The notes beneath the pieces were generated by a model. That model was not told the DNA's origin. It was given only the letters and a program-made list of their open reading frames with translations, and searched no databases. Positions 36,953 to 46,486 of a DNA stretch of 64,000 nt are shown piece by piece. A program made the translations under genes and the position numbers. The stretch is from Variovorax sp. PAMC28562. Lineage in GTDB: Bacteria > Pseudomonadota > Gammaproteobacteria > Burkholderiales > Burkholderiaceae_C. The stretch lies in assembly GCF_014303735.1 (NCBI RefSeq), contig NZ_CP060296.1, forward strand, positions 1,251,501 through 1,315,500. The letters run 5' to 3'. Numbering within the stretch: position 1 is the stretch's first letter; the number at the start of each line of letters is the position of its first letter.

Positions 36953-36960
36953 CACTGGCT
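36934..36960. repeat. three 9-base tandem repeats at flavin reductase start
   Basis: TCACTGGCA-TCACTGGCA-TCACTGGCT (on the minus strand, repeated CCAGTGATG). Each copy can supply an ATG and a GTG, so slippage would change the N-terminus by Met-Pro-Val units without shifting the frame. Confidence 0.8.
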
Positions 36961-37047
36961 GAGCAGTCGTCTAAAAGAAGACCGTCATTCTGGCCGATCG
37001 CGCTGCGCTGCGCTGTCGTCGAAGCGCCTGTTCGCACGCGAACGCGA

Positions 37048-38277
37048 CTAGCCAAAGAACCAGTAGCAGACCGCGATCGCCGCGACGACGCCGGCCAGTT
37101 CTGCCAGCAGCGCACAAGCCACAGCGTGTCGCGCCCGCTGGATGCCGACCGCGCCGAAGTACACCGCCAGCACGTAGAAGGTGGTCTCGGTGCTGCCCTG
37201 AATGGTGGCGGCGACCAGCGCCGGAAAGCTGTCGACGCCCTGGCTTTTCATGGTCTCGATCAGCATCGCGCGCGCCGCGCTGCCCGAGAAAGGCTTGACC
37301 AGTGCGGTCGGCAGCGCCTCGACGAAGCGTGCGTCCAGGCCGCCGGCCGTCACCAGCCAGCGCAGCCCGCCGAGCACGATGTCGAGCGCGCCCGAGGCAC
37401 GCAGCACCCCTACGGCGCACAGCATGGCGACCAAGTAAGGCAACAGGTTCTTCGCGATGTCGAAGCCTTCTTTCGCGCCTTCGACAAAACATTCGTAGAC
37501 CTTCACACGGCGCAGCGCACCGGCCACGACGAAGATAAGGATGATGCAGAACAGCACGAGGTTGCCGAGCAGCGACGACAGCGACGCGATGGCCGCCGCC
37601 GAGAGCGTGCCGAGCAGCGCCATGAAGCCGCCCAGCAGCAGCGCGCCCGGCAACAGATAGGCCAGCACCACCGGGTCCCACAGCCGCAGGCGCTGCACGA
37701 CTGCGACCGACAGCAGGCCGACCAGCGTCGATGCGCTCGTGGCCAGCAAGATCGGCAAAAAGACCATCGTCGGGTCGGCCGAGCCCTGCTGCGCGCGGTA
37801 CATGAAGATCGTTACCGGCAGCAGCGTGAGCGACGATGCGTTCAGCACCAGGAACAGGATCTGCGCATTGCTGGCCGTGGTCGTGCTCGGGTTGAGCGTC
37901 TGCAACTCGCGCATCGCCTTCAGGCCGATCGGCGTGGCCGCGTTGTCCAGGCCGAGCGCGTTGGCCGCGAAGTTCATCGTGATGAGGCCCAGCGCCGGAT
38001 GGCCTGCCGGCACTTCCGGCATGAGCCTCCGGAACAGCGGCCCGAGCGCGCGGGCCAGTGCAGCGACGAGCCCCGCTGCCTCGGCGATGCGCAGGAAGCC
38101 AAGCCACAAGGTCAGCGTACCGAACAGCAGGACCATCACCTCGACCGACAACCGCGCCATCGCGAACAGGCTCTCGACCAGCGCTGCGAACACGGCCGCA
38201 TCGCCGCCGATGAGCCAGCGCCCGAATGCGGCCAGCGCCGCCACCACGAAAAACCCCAGCCACAACCCGTTGAGCAC
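37048..38277 (-). CDS. fused SpmA-SpmB-like membrane protein (nucleoside recognition/Gate domains)
   Basis: Inner-membrane protein of 409 residues made of two tandem Gate/nucleoside-recognition domains. In Bacillus, SpmA and SpmB are separate; here they are one chain. The first half has MNFAANALGLDNAATPIGLKAM near residue 125 and the second has AATIQGSTETTFYVLAVYFGAVG near 365. GTG 38277 is chosen because AAGGA lies six bases upstream. The organism shows no sporulation genes here, so the name is not functional. Confidence 0.85.
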   Translation of the reverse strand: MLNGLWLGFFVVAALAAFGRWLIGGDAAVFAALVESLFAMARLSVEVMVLLFGTLTLWLGFLRIAEAAGLVAALARALGPLFRRLMPEVPAGHPALGLITMNFAANALGLDNAATPIGLKAMRELQTLNPSTTTASNAQILFLVLNASSLTLLPVTIFMYRAQQGSADPTMVFLPILLATSASTLVGLLSVAVVQRLRLWDPVVLAYLLPGALLLGGFMALLGTLSAAAIASLSSLLGNLVLFCIILIFVVAGALRRVKVYECFVEGAKEGFDIAKNLLPYLVAMLCAVGVLRASGALDIVLGGLRWLVTAGGLDARFVEALPTALVKPFSGSAARAMLIETMKSQGVDSFPALVAATIQGSTETTFYVLAVYFGAVGIQRARHAVACALLAELAGVVAAIAVCYWFFG

Positions 38278-38427
38278 GCGCGTCCTTCTCGATGCCGGCC
38301 GATGATAGAGGCGACCCGAGCCAGACCCAGAGATGTTCACGGCGGACTCAGGAGAAGGAATTCAAGACGATTGAGGGTGACTCGATGGCGGCGCGCACAG
38401 GCCGCAGTTCCTCACTACAGTTCGCCC

Positions 38428-40011
38428 ATGCAGTTTCCCCCACGACATTTCACCAGCGGCCTTCTTGCGCTGGCGACCCTTTTGCTCGGCGGGTGCTTCA
38501 CGCTGCCGCCTGCCGTGCCGAACACACCGAGCTACGCCATCACCGACGTCGCGAAGACGACGCTTGCCAAGCTGGCGGCGCAGGGCGCACCCCCCGTGGC
38601 GCCCGACGGCTCGCCGTTCTCCGGGTTCCGCCTGTTGCCCGAGGCGGCCTTCGCTTTCGATGCGCGCATCTCGCTGGCGCGCAATGCAGAGAAGTCGCTC
38701 GACGTGCAGTACTACCTCATCAACAACGACGACGTCGGTCTGCTCCTGCTGAGAGAGCTGCGCGAGGCGGCTGAGCGCGGCGTGCGCGTGCGCCTGCTGG
38801 TCGATGACCTCTACACCGGCGGAGAAGACGAGTTGTTCGCGTCGTTTTCGGCTTTTCCGAATGTCGAGGTGCGGTTGTTCAATCCGTTGCCGTCGCGGGT
38901 GAGTTCGCTGCCGGCCCGGCTGGCCTTGTCGATCTTCGATTTCGCACGCATCAACCACCGTATGCACAACAAGCTGCTGGTGGCCGACAACAGCTTCGCC
39001 GTCTCGGGTGGGCGCAACATCGCCAACGAGTACTTCATGCGCAGCACCGAGGCGAACTTCATCGACATGGACGTGGTGTCGAGCGGGCCGATCGTGCACG
39101 ACATGTCGAAGGCGTTCGACATGTACTGGAACAGCTCGCACGTTTGGCCGATCGAGAGCATTGCTCCGCTCACCGTCTCGAAAGAGGAGGCGCGGCACCG
39201 CTTCGACGAGTTGGCGCGCACCGCTGTGCCCGACGTGCCGCTGCGGCCGCGCGACGTGCTCGAGAAATCGCCATTGGGCGAAGAACTGCTGACCGGCAGG
39301 ATCGATCGCCGCTGGGCCACGGCGCATCTCTTCGCGGACAACCCCGACAAGATCACGCGCGACCGCAACGCGGCGTTTCGCGGCAGCGTGACCGAAGGGG
39401 CGTTGGGCGTGATCGACACCGCGAAGAAGAAAGTGGTCATTGCTTCGCCGTACTTCATTCCCGGGCCGATCGGCATGGCGATGATGCGCAAGCAGATCGA
39501 CGCCAACGTCAGCGTGGTGGTAGTCACCAACTCGCTCGGCTCGACCGACGAGCCGCTGGCCTACGCGGGCTACGAGCGATACCGGGCCGACATGCTGAAG
39601 GTCGGCGTGACGATCTACGAAATCGCGCCGCGCTACACCTTCAACAAGCGCTTCGGCGATTTCGGCAAATCGATCAGCCGGCTGCACGCCAAGCTCGCGA
39701 TGATTGACGACTCGCGCATGTTCGTGGGCTCGATGAATCTCGACCATCGATCCGCCGCGGTCAACACCGAACTCGGGCTGGTGATCGACAGCCCGCCGAT
39801 GGTCGAGGAGTACAACAAGCTCGTGACCGGCCCACGCACCGACGACCTCGGCTACCGCCTGCGCCTGACGCCCGATGGCCGCCGCGCGCAGTGGGTCGAG
39901 TACGACGACGAGGGCGGCGACATCGTTCATGAAGACGTGCCGGGGGAGTTCCTGTGGCTGCGCTTCAAGAACTGGCTGCTGCTGCCGATCGTGGGGGAAG
40001 ACCTGCTCTAG
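38428..40011 (+). CDS. phospholipase D-family lipoprotein (cardiolipin synthase-like)
   Basis: Membrane-anchored protein of 527 residues. The N-terminus is a lipoprotein signal with a lipobox LLLGGC at residue 21. Two HKD motifs are intact: RMHNKLLVADNSFAVSGGRN (near 180) and RLHAKLAMIDDSRMFVGSMN (near 420). This places it in the PLD/cardiolipin synthase group, resembling ClsC-type enzymes that act on phospholipids; as a lipoprotein it would face the periplasm. The phoD gene starts 52 bases downstream. Confidence 0.9.
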   Translation: MQFPPRHFTSGLLALATLLLGGCFTLPPAVPNTPSYAITDVAKTTLAKLAAQGAPPVAPDGSPFSGFRLLPEAAFAFDARISLARNAEKSLDVQYYLINNDDVGLLLLRELREAAERGVRVRLLVDDLYTGGEDELFASFSAFPNVEVRLFNPLPSRVSSLPARLALSIFDFARINHRMHNKLLVADNSFAVSGGRNIANEYFMRSTEANFIDMDVVSSGPIVHDMSKAFDMYWNSSHVWPIESIAPLTVSKEEARHRFDELARTAVPDVPLRPRDVLEKSPLGEELLTGRIDRRWATAHLFADNPDKITRDRNAAFRGSVTEGALGVIDTAKKKVVIASPYFIPGPIGMAMMRKQIDANVSVVVVTNSLGSTDEPLAYAGYERYRADMLKVGVTIYEIAPRYTFNKRFGDFGKSISRLHAKLAMIDDSRMFVGSMNLDHRSAAVNTELGLVIDSPPMVEEYNKLVTGPRTDDLGYRLRLTPDGRRAQWVEYDDEGGDIVHEDVPGEFLWLRFKNWLLLPIVGEDLL

Positions 40012-40063
40012 GCGCTTCGTTTCGCCTGCTTTTCACAATTCGCGGCGCCGCACAATCCGGGCG

Positions 40064-41623
40064 ATGAATTTGCGCCGTCGTGATTTGAACAGGGCTGCTC
40101 TCTGGCTGGCCCTGGGAGCTTGGGGAGTGCGGCCGACGACGACACGTGCTGCAGGCGCGGTGGGTGCGCCGCGCTGGCAGGGCAATCCGTTTTCGCTCGG
40201 CGTGGCGAGCGGCCAGCCGCGGCCCGACAGCGTCGTTTTGTGGACACGCTTGCTGCCGGATGCGGCAATCGAATCGGGCTGGAATGCCGAGGCCGAGTGC
40301 CCGGTGCGCTACGAAATCTTCGGCGACGAGGCGCTGCGGCAATCGGTGCGAAGCGGCGAGGTCATGGCCTGGCCGTCACGCGCGCACAGCGTGCATGTAC
40401 GCGCCGACGGGCTCGCGCCGGGGCGCAGTTACTGGTACCGCTTCACCTGCGGCAATGCGGTGAGCACGGTCGGGCGTACCTGCACCGCGCCAGCAGCCGA
40501 TGGCGAGGTGCAACGCCTTCGTTTCGCCCTGGCCTCGTGCCAGCATTGGGAGCAAGGTTTCTTCACTGCCCACCGCGAGATCGCGCAGCGCGATCTCGAC
40601 TTCGTGATGTTCGTCGGCGACTACATCTACGAGGGCAGCAGCCCGGCCTACACCGTACGGCAGCACGGCAGCTGGACGCCGCATACGCTGCCGCAATACC
40701 GGGCGCGGCATGCGCTCTACAAAAGCGACGCCGACCTGCAGGCTTCGCACGCCGCGCATCCGTGGATCGTGACGCTGGACGATCACGAGGTGGTCAACGA
40801 CTACGCCGACGATCGCGATCCGGCGTACACCGATCCCGCGCGGTTTTTGCAGCGTCGGGCCGCTGCTTATCGGGCTTACTTCGAACACATGCCGCTGTCG
40901 GTTCCGCCGCAGGGCGCGGCCATGCAGATCCACGACCGATTTACATGGGGTCGGCTGGCCGACATCTGGACGCTCGATTCCCGCCAGCATCGCAGCCATC
41001 ATGCGTGCCCCGATTCGCAACGCGACAACGGCCGCAGCGTGATCGGCTGCGCCGAGCTCGAAGACGCATCCCGCACCATGCTCGGCGCTGAGCAGGAGCA
41101 ATGGCTGGCGGCTGGCCTCGCGGGGGCGGCGCGTCGCTGGAAGCTGATCGGACAGCAGACGCAGATCAGCGCCACCAGCGTCGACACGCCGCAAGGCCGC
41201 AGCGTCTGGACCGACGGCTGGGACGGATATCCGGCGGCGCGCCACCGCTTGCTGCAGGGCATCGCGGAGGCCGGCGTGCGCAATGTCGTCGCGCTCGGCG
41301 GCGACGTGCATCGCCATGCTGCCGCCAACCTGCGCGTGGTGCCTAACGATGCAGCGTCGCCGATCGTCGCGACCGAGTTCGTCGGCGGCTCGTTGACCTC
41401 GCGCGGAGCCAGCCAGGTCGCCATGGCGCGCATGCGCCGCGACAACCCGGACGTGCTGCATGCCCGAGGCGACGAGCGTGGCTGGGCACTGCTCGATCTG
41501 CGGCCCGATGCGTTGCAATGCGAGTTCAGGGCGACCGCACATCCGGTGGCGGCCGATGCGGTGTTCAGCCGGCAGGCGGCGTTCACTGTGCTGGCAGACC
41601 GTGCCGGGATCGAAGCGGCTTAA
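40064..41623 (+). CDS. phoD: PhoD-type alkaline phosphatase/phosphodiesterase
   Basis: Calcium/iron-dependent phosphodiesterase of the PhoD family, 519 residues. The N-terminus MNLRRRDLNRAALWLALGAW is a twin-arginine signal, so folding and cofactor loading happen before Tat export. The catalytic segments FVGDYIYEG, TLDDHEVVNDY and LGGDVHRHAAAN are visible. It follows the PLD-family lipoprotein. Its stop overlaps the convergent metallophosphoesterase by four bases. Confidence 0.93.
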   Translation: MNLRRRDLNRAALWLALGAWGVRPTTTRAAGAVGAPRWQGNPFSLGVASGQPRPDSVVLWTRLLPDAAIESGWNAEAECPVRYEIFGDEALRQSVRSGEVMAWPSRAHSVHVRADGLAPGRSYWYRFTCGNAVSTVGRTCTAPAADGEVQRLRFALASCQHWEQGFFTAHREIAQRDLDFVMFVGDYIYEGSSPAYTVRQHGSWTPHTLPQYRARHALYKSDADLQASHAAHPWIVTLDDHEVVNDYADDRDPAYTDPARFLQRRAAAYRAYFEHMPLSVPPQGAAMQIHDRFTWGRLADIWTLDSRQHRSHHACPDSQRDNGRSVIGCAELEDASRTMLGAEQEQWLAAGLAGAARRWKLIGQQTQISATSVDTPQGRSVWTDGWDGYPAARHRLLQGIAEAGVRNVVALGGDVHRHAAANLRVVPNDAASPIVATEFVGGSLTSRGASQVAMARMRRDNPDVLHARGDERGWALLDLRPDALQCEFRATAHPVAADAVFSRQAAFTVLADRAGIEAA

Positions 41624-42438
41624 CGAGGCTGCTTGGGCACGGTGATCAGCATGTCCGGTCGAAACGCATCCTGCTCCCCCTTGCTTCGGTAACCCAGGGG
41701 ATTGGCGACCACCCGGCAGCCGTCTTTCACATAGTCGAAAGCGCAGTGCAGATGCCCGTGCAGCCAGAGGTCGGTGAGCGGCAACAGTCCATCCAGGGAA
41801 TTGCAGAAGCCGGCGGTACCGGGTGCGAGGCCGTAACGCGGGTCGGCGCTGGCGAGCGTCGGTGCGAAGTGGGTGACAGCGACCGTGGGGCCGTCGAACG
41901 GTTCATTCAAGGCTTTGCCCAGCCACGCTTTACACGTAAGTGAGTGCTCTCTCAGCAGGTCGGACATGAAGGGCTGACCGCCTCGCGTGGTGGCGGCCTT
42001 TCTCAAGTAGAAGTCGGCAGCGCGCATCGCCTTGCCTCGCTTCTTGAGCGCCTGGGCCAGGCCGTCCGACGGTTCGATCAAGGCGTCGAAATCAGCCCAG
42101 AGGGTGGTCCCGACAAAACGCACGCCATCGATCACCAAAGTTTCGCGCTCGAGCCAGTGGATGCCGAGAACCCCGCAAAGTTGGCGCAGCCGCGAATGCG
42201 TGGCGTCGAAATCGGCGTTGTCGTATTCGTGGTTGCCAGGCACGTACAAGACAGGCACCGGCCAGCCATGCAGCGGAGAAAAGCGTGTGAGCCCGAAGTC
42301 CGGCTCGGTCAGCCGCGAGCCTTCCTGGTACGAGCCGACATCGCCGGCCAACACCAGCAGGTCGGCGCCCGGCGCCGGTGCAATCTGGAGGCGGGGATGG
42401 GATTCGATGTGCAAATCCGAGAGCAACTGCAGTTTCAT
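41620..42438 (-). CDS. calcineurin-like metallophosphoesterase
   Basis: Predicted cytoplasmic phosphoesterase of 272 residues. Metal-binding motifs are LQLLSDLHIE (residue 3), LVLAGDVGSY, VPGNHEYDN, VTHFAPTLAS and HGHLHCAF. These are the five conserved metallophosphatase blocks. It is convergent with phoD. The substrate is unknown. Confidence 0.9.
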   Translation of the reverse strand: MKLQLLSDLHIESHPRLQIAPAPGADLLVLAGDVGSYQEGSRLTEPDFGLTRFSPLHGWPVPVLYVPGNHEYDNADFDATHSRLRQLCGVLGIHWLERETLVIDGVRFVGTTLWADFDALIEPSDGLAQALKKRGKAMRAADFYLRKAATTRGGQPFMSDLLREHSLTCKAWLGKALNEPFDGPTVAVTHFAPTLASADPRYGLAPGTAGFCNSLDGLLPLTDLWLHGHLHCAFDYVKDGCRVVANPLGYRSKGEQDAFRPDMLITVPKQPR

Positions 42439-42494
42439 CGTCGATTGGTTTTCATGGCGCCATGCAGAGCGCGCATAAGGTCGCTCTGGATATC

Positions 42495-42510
42495 TAAGGG
42501 ATAACCCTTA
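42495..42510. promoter_or_regulatory. inverted repeat, LysR-type site candidate 1
   Basis: TAAGGG-ATAA-CCCTTA, a perfect six-base inverted repeat around a four-base centre. It lies between the metallophosphoesterase start (42438) and the small gene at 42559. A close relative, TAGGG-CAAA-CCCTA, occurs at 43749-43762 beside the LysR gene, so both may be bound by that regulator. Confidence 0.5.
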
Positions 42511-42558
42511 TTATTCTTCTCTACCTACTCAGGCGCCGCCCCCAGGCTGCGCAATGTC

Positions 42559-42744
42559 ATGTTCAGTCTATTTGCCTTTTCAGCCACGTTCGTTCGTTCG
42601 TTCCTCCAAACCAGCGCCAGCGCGGCGCCCGAGAGCCTGGCTGCCGTGTTGATGGAGAGCGCTGGCAGCCGTGCCGGCAGCGACGCCCGCCAGGCACAAG
42701 AGCTGCGCGTCGCAGCCAGCGCCTGGCTCAGCGTCGTCCGCTGA
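42559..42744 (+). CDS. possible small protein (61 residues)
   Basis: Candidate gene only. It encodes MFSLFAFSATFVRSFLQTSA, an N-terminal hydrophobic stretch, then an Ala/Ser-rich polar region ending AWLSVVR. It has no convincing ribosome site. It overlaps the 3' end of the convergent LysR gene by 17 bases. Its position directly downstream of the inverted repeat at 42495 is what makes it credible. No family recognised. Confidence 0.4.
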   Translation: MFSLFAFSATFVRSFLQTSASAAPESLAAVLMESAGSRAGSDARQAQELRVAASAWLSVVR

Positions 42745-43702
42745 GTACCGATGTTGCGAACGCCGCTGCGGCCGACCGCAGCAAAGCATCGCGCAGCCAC
42801 TCGTGCGCATGGATGTGCTGCGCGCGCCGGTGCCACACCGCATCGACATGCACCAGCGGCTGGTCGAACGGCAGGTCGCGCATCACCAATCGCTCGTCCA
42901 CCCCGGTGACGTTGACGAAGTGGCGCGGCAGCACGGTCAGCAAATCGGAGCCTGCGACGACACGGCCCGCGGTAAAGAACTGGTTCACCGTGACGGCGAT
43001 GCGTCGTTCGCGGCCCAGGGCGCCCAACGTCTGGTCGACGAATCCGTACGGCCGGCCCGAGAAACTCACCAGCAGATGCCGTGCGGCGCAGTAGGCGTCC
43101 AGCGTGAGCGGGCTGGCGGCCAGCGGATGGTCGCGCCGCATCACGCACACGTATTGACCGACATACAGCCGTTGTGTTTCGAACGGCACGCCGACGCCCG
43201 ACTGGCTGCGCGCCGCCAGGCTGGCGGTGACCGCCGGAAAATAGCCGATCGCCATGTCGGCCTCCTCGTGCTCCAGCAAGCCCCGCGGGTCGCGCGTCGT
43301 GAGCGGCAACACGCGCAATGAGATGCCGGGCGCTTCCAGTTCCGCGATCCGCACCAGGCCCGGCATGAGCTCGGCAGCGGTGGCGTCGGCCATGGCCAGC
43401 AGAAAAGTGGTGTCGGATGTGCTGCTGTCGAATTCGCCCGGCGCGAGTGTGTGTTGCAGCTGACGCAATGCATCGCGCACGGTGGGCCACAGCGCCAGGG
43501 CGCGAGCCGTTGGTTCCACTCCGGCACCGGAGCGACGCACCAGCTCGTCGCCGAGCACGTCGCGCAGGCGCCGGAGCGAGTTGCTGACCGCCGGCTGGGT
43601 GATGGCGAGGTTGCGGGCCGCCCGCGTCAGGTTGCGCTCCGCCATCACTTCGTCGAAGACGCGAAGCAAGTTCAGATCGAGTGTGCGGAAGTTAACGTCC
43701 AT
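42728..43702 (-). CDS. LysR-family transcriptional regulator
   Basis: Regulator of 324 residues. The HTH is at residues 6-65 (LNLLRVFDEVMAERNLTRAA, then LAITQPAVSNSLRRLR). The C-terminal co-inducer domain follows (DTTFLLAMADATAAELMPGL). It resembles the NodD/NahR-like subgroup. It is divergent from the membrane-protein gene at 43811, and the gap holds the inverted repeat TAGGG-CAAA-CCCTA. Inducer unknown. Confidence 0.9.
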   Translation of the reverse strand: MDVNFRTLDLNLLRVFDEVMAERNLTRAARNLAITQPAVSNSLRRLRDVLGDELVRRSGAGVEPTARALALWPTVRDALRQLQHTLAPGEFDSSTSDTTFLLAMADATAAELMPGLVRIAELEAPGISLRVLPLTTRDPRGLLEHEEADMAIGYFPAVTASLAARSQSGVGVPFETQRLYVGQYVCVMRRDHPLAASPLTLDAYCAARHLLVSFSGRPYGFVDQTLGALGRERRIAVTVNQFFTAGRVVAGSDLLTVLPRHFVNVTGVDERLVMRDLPFDQPLVHVDAVWHRRAQHIHAHEWLRDALLRSAAAAFATSVLSGRR

Positions 43703-43748
43703 CAGTGGTGTGAATGATAAACATCAAGAAGATAAAGTGGCGAAGCAC

Positions 43749-43762
43749 TAGGGCAAACCCTA
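43749..43762. promoter_or_regulatory. inverted repeat, LysR-type site candidate 2
   Basis: TAGGG-CAAA-CCCTA, a perfect five-base inverted repeat with a four-base centre, located in the 108-base divergent region between the LysR gene and the membrane-protein gene. It is the usual place for a LysR site that controls both genes. Confidence 0.55.
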
Positions 43763-43810
43763 ATATCACTGCATCGGCTCACGCCACACCCGTTCCTTAG
43801 GAGGAGCACC

Positions 43811-44350
43811 ATGACTTCTTTCGTTCATGTCGACCAACCCTTGCAGCACGCAGGCTTGAACCGCGCCACCGCCGCCTTCGACAACATTCGCAATGCCGGC
43901 CAAGGCGCGACCCGCTTCGGCCTTGCCTTCCGCTTGTTGATCGCTGCAGGCGTCGTGCTGCTCGCTGTATCTACCCAACTCACTACGCATGAATTCGATG
44001 CCGGCTGGATGGCCGCCTGGATTTCGCTGTGCGCCATCGCTTTTGGCGTGATCGCGTTGAGCGCCAACAAGATCGGCCCGACGGCGAGCCGCATCGCCAC
44101 CGCCTGGCACGGTATGGCACAGCGCCGCGCCAGCGCGTTGGCCGATGAGCGCTTTCTGGCGCATGCCTCGTACGACCCGCGCGTGCTGAAGGAACTGCAA
44201 GCTGCCATCACACGCCAGCAGGCCGACGGAGAGCTGCCATTGGTAGCATCCGCAAAGGTTGACGCCGTGGTTCGCGCTCATCAAACCCGCCGCACGCCGA
44301 CGCTGCATGAAGTGCTGGCCAACCACAAGAACCTGTCGCGTTACTACTGA
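43811..44350 (+). CDS. two-helix membrane protein of unknown function
   Basis: I do not recognise a family. The 179-residue protein has two hydrophobic helices (about residues 37-57 and 68-88: LLIAAGVVLLAVST and WISLCAIAFGVIALSA). A longer basic C-terminal cytoplasmic tail (TLHEVLANHKNLSRYY) follows. An AGGAGGAG ribosome site precedes the ATG. The gene is divergent from the LysR gene and ends before a strong terminator, so it is a single-gene unit. Confidence 0.75.
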   Translation: MTSFVHVDQPLQHAGLNRATAAFDNIRNAGQGATRFGLAFRLLIAAGVVLLAVSTQLTTHEFDAGWMAAWISLCAIAFGVIALSANKIGPTASRIATAWHGMAQRRASALADERFLAHASYDPRVLKELQAAITRQQADGELPLVASAKVDAVVRAHQTRRTPTLHEVLANHKNLSRYY

Positions 44351-44391
44351 GTGACGGAGCTGTCATCGAGCGCCCGCCCGGTGCGCAAATG

Positions 44392-44417
44392 AAAAAGCCG
44401 CCCTTGGGCGGCTTTTT
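44392..44417. terminator. bidirectional rho-independent terminator
   Basis: AAAAAGCCGCC-CTTG-GGCGGCTTTTTT hairpin with A and T runs on opposite sides. It sits between the convergent membrane-protein gene and pckG, and can stop transcription from both. Confidence 0.9.
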
Positions 44418-44441
44418 TCATGGCAAGCGCGTTGTCGCCGA

Positions 44442-46328
44442 TCAGGCGGCCAGCCGCTTCTCTATCGCTGCCTTGGTCGCCGGCAATTCCGCAGGCAGAT
44501 GGTGCGCCAGCTGGGCGAACAGCTCATCGTGCAGCTTCAGCTCCGCAAGCCAGGCGGCCTTGTCGATGCTGGTCACGGTGTCGAACTGCGCGGCGCTGAA
44601 GTCGAGGCCGGTCCAGTTCAGGTCTTCGTAGCGCGGGCTCACCCCTGTGATGTGTGCCACGCCTTCCCCTGCCTTGCCTTCGATGCGGTCGATCATCCAC
44701 TTGAGCACGCGCATGTTCTCGCCGTAGCCGGGCCAGACGAACTTGCCGTCTGCACCTTTGCGGAACCAATTGGTCGTGTAGATTTTCGGCAACGATGCCC
44801 CCGATGCTTTGAGCTTTTTGCCCAGATCGAGCCAATGCTGGAAGTAGTCGCTCATGTTGTAGCCCATGAACGGCAGCATCGCGAATGGGTCGCGGCGCAC
44901 CACGCCTGCTTGGCCGGTCGCTGCGGCCGTGGTTTCCGAACCCATCGTGGCAGCCATGTACACGCCTTCCACCCAGTCGCGCGCTTCGGTCACCAGCGGC
45001 ACCGTCGTCGAGCGACGGCCGCCGAAGATGAAGGCGTCGATCGGTACGCCCTTCGGGTCGTCCCAAGCTTCGTCGAGCGCAGGGTTGTTGCTCGCGGCGA
45101 CAGTGAAGCGCGCATTCGGATGCGCAGCGGGCTTGAGCTTGCCACCGACACCGGTTTCCTTTGCGATGGCGGGCGTCCAGTCCTTGCCCTGCCAGTCGAT
45201 CAGGTGCGCGGGCAACGCCTTGCCGGGCGCATCCTGCTCCAGGCCTTCCCACCACACGTCGCCATCGTCGGTCAGCGCGACGTTCGTGAAGATCACGCCG
45301 TCGTTCAGGCTGCGCATGCAGTTGGGATTGGTCAGCATGTTGGTGCCCGGGGCCACGCCGAAATAGCCGGCTTCGGGGTTGATGGCGCGCAGTGACCCGT
45401 CTGCCTGGGGCTTGATCCAGGCGATGTCGTCGCCGATGGTCGTGACCTTCCAGCCTTCGAAGCCGGCGGGCGGCACCAGCATCGAAAAGTTGGTCTTGCC
45501 GCACGCACTGGGGAAGGCTGCGGCCACGTGGTACTTCTTGCCCTCGGGATTCGTCACGCCAAGAATGAGCATGTGTTCGGCCAGCCATCCTTCCTCGCGG
45601 CCCATGGTCGAAGCGATGCGCAGCGCGAAGCATTTCTTGCCGAGCAACGCATTGCCGCCGTAGCCCGAGCCGTAGCTCCAGATCTCGCGTGTCTCGGGGT
45701 AATGAACGATGTACTTGGTCGTGTTGCAGGGCCAGGCCACGTCTTTCTGCCCGGCCTGGAGTGGCGCGCCTACCGTGTGCACGCAGGGAACGAACTCGCC
45801 ATCCGCACCCAGCACGTCGTACACGGCCTTGCCCATGCGCGTCATGATCTTCATATTGACCGCGACATAGGGCGAGTCGGACAACTCGATGCCGATATGC
45901 GCAATCGGCGAACCCAAGGGGCCCATCGAGAACGGCACGACATACATCGTGCGGCCCTTCATGCAGCCGTCGAATAGCGGTTGCAGCGTCGTGCGCATTT
46001 CAGCCGGTGCCATCCAGTTATTGGTCGGGCCGGCTTCTTCTTTTTTGGCCGAGCAGATGTAGGTGCGGTCTTCGACACGGGCCACATCGACCGGGTCGGA
46101 ATTGGCGAGGAAAGAGTTGGGCCGTTTGGCGGGATTGAGTTTCTTGAATGTGCCGGCGTCGACCAGTTGCTGGCAGAGGCGGTCGTATTCTTCTTTGCTG
46201 CCGTCGCACCAGTGAATGGCGTCTGGCTTGCACAAGGTGGCCATGTCGGCGACCCAGGCGATTAGCTTGGCGTTTTTTACGTACGAGGGTGCCTGAGTAT
46301 TCAGGCCCTGCATCACGGGTGCGTTCAT
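44442..46328 (-). CDS. pckG: phosphoenolpyruvate carboxykinase (GTP)
   Basis: Converts oxaloacetate and GTP to phosphoenolpyruvate, GDP and CO2 at the start of gluconeogenesis. The protein has 628 residues, in the range of GTP-dependent enzymes. It shows the kinase-1 loop with its reactive cysteine ([14 protein letters not shown], near residue 285), [22 protein letters not shown] close by, and [14 protein letters not shown] near residue 440. It is expected to be active on organic acids and aromatics such as those degraded elsewhere in the window. The upstream gap to the small-protein gene (46329-46486) carries its promoter but no obvious operator. Confidence 0.96.
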   Translation of the reverse strand: MNAPVMQGLNTQAPSYVKNAKLIAWVADMATLCKPDAIHWCDGSKEEYDRLCQQLVDAGTFKKLNPAKRPNSFLANSDPVDVARVEDRTYICSAKKEEAGPTNNWMAPAEMRTTLQPLFDGCMKGRTMYVVPFSMGPLGSPIAHIGIELSDSPYVAVNMKIMTRMGKAVYDVLGADGEFVPCVHTVGAPLQAGQKDVAWPCNTTKYIVHYPETREIWSYGSGYGGNALLGKKCFALRIASTMGREEGWLAEHMLILGVTNPEGKKYHVAAAFPSACGKTNFSMLVPPAGFEGWKVTTIGDDIAWIKPQADGSLRAINPEAGYFGVAPGTNMLTNPNCMRSLNDGVIFTNVALTDDGDVWWEGLEQDAPGKALPAHLIDWQGKDWTPAIAKETGVGGKLKPAAHPNARFTVAASNNPALDEAWDDPKGVPIDAFIFGGRRSTTVPLVTEARDWVEGVYMAATMGSETTAAATGQAGVVRRDPFAMLPFMGYNMSDYFQHWLDLGKKLKASGASLPKIYTTNWFRKGADGKFVWPGYGENMRVLKWMIDRIEGKAGEGVAHITGVSPRYEDLNWTGLDFSAAQFDTVTSIDKAAWLAELKLHDELFAQLAHHLPAELPATKAAIEKRLAA

Positions 46329-46486
46329 CGGAAGTCTCCTAAGTTGAAAATCGTCTTTTCGAACGGGACTTGGCGAGGCGCATCAACAGAGGGCACCGGC
46401 GCAAAAGCCGTCTGAGAAAACGTTTCTTTTTTTAAGAGTGCATCGACGCGGGCCGCACCGCCCGCAGACAACAGCGCGAAGCGCTG

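Noticed and set aside
37126..38427. A long upstream extension of the PLD lipoprotein frame
   Set aside because: It is antisense to the SpmA-SpmB-like gene; the lipoprotein signal at 38428 marks the true start.
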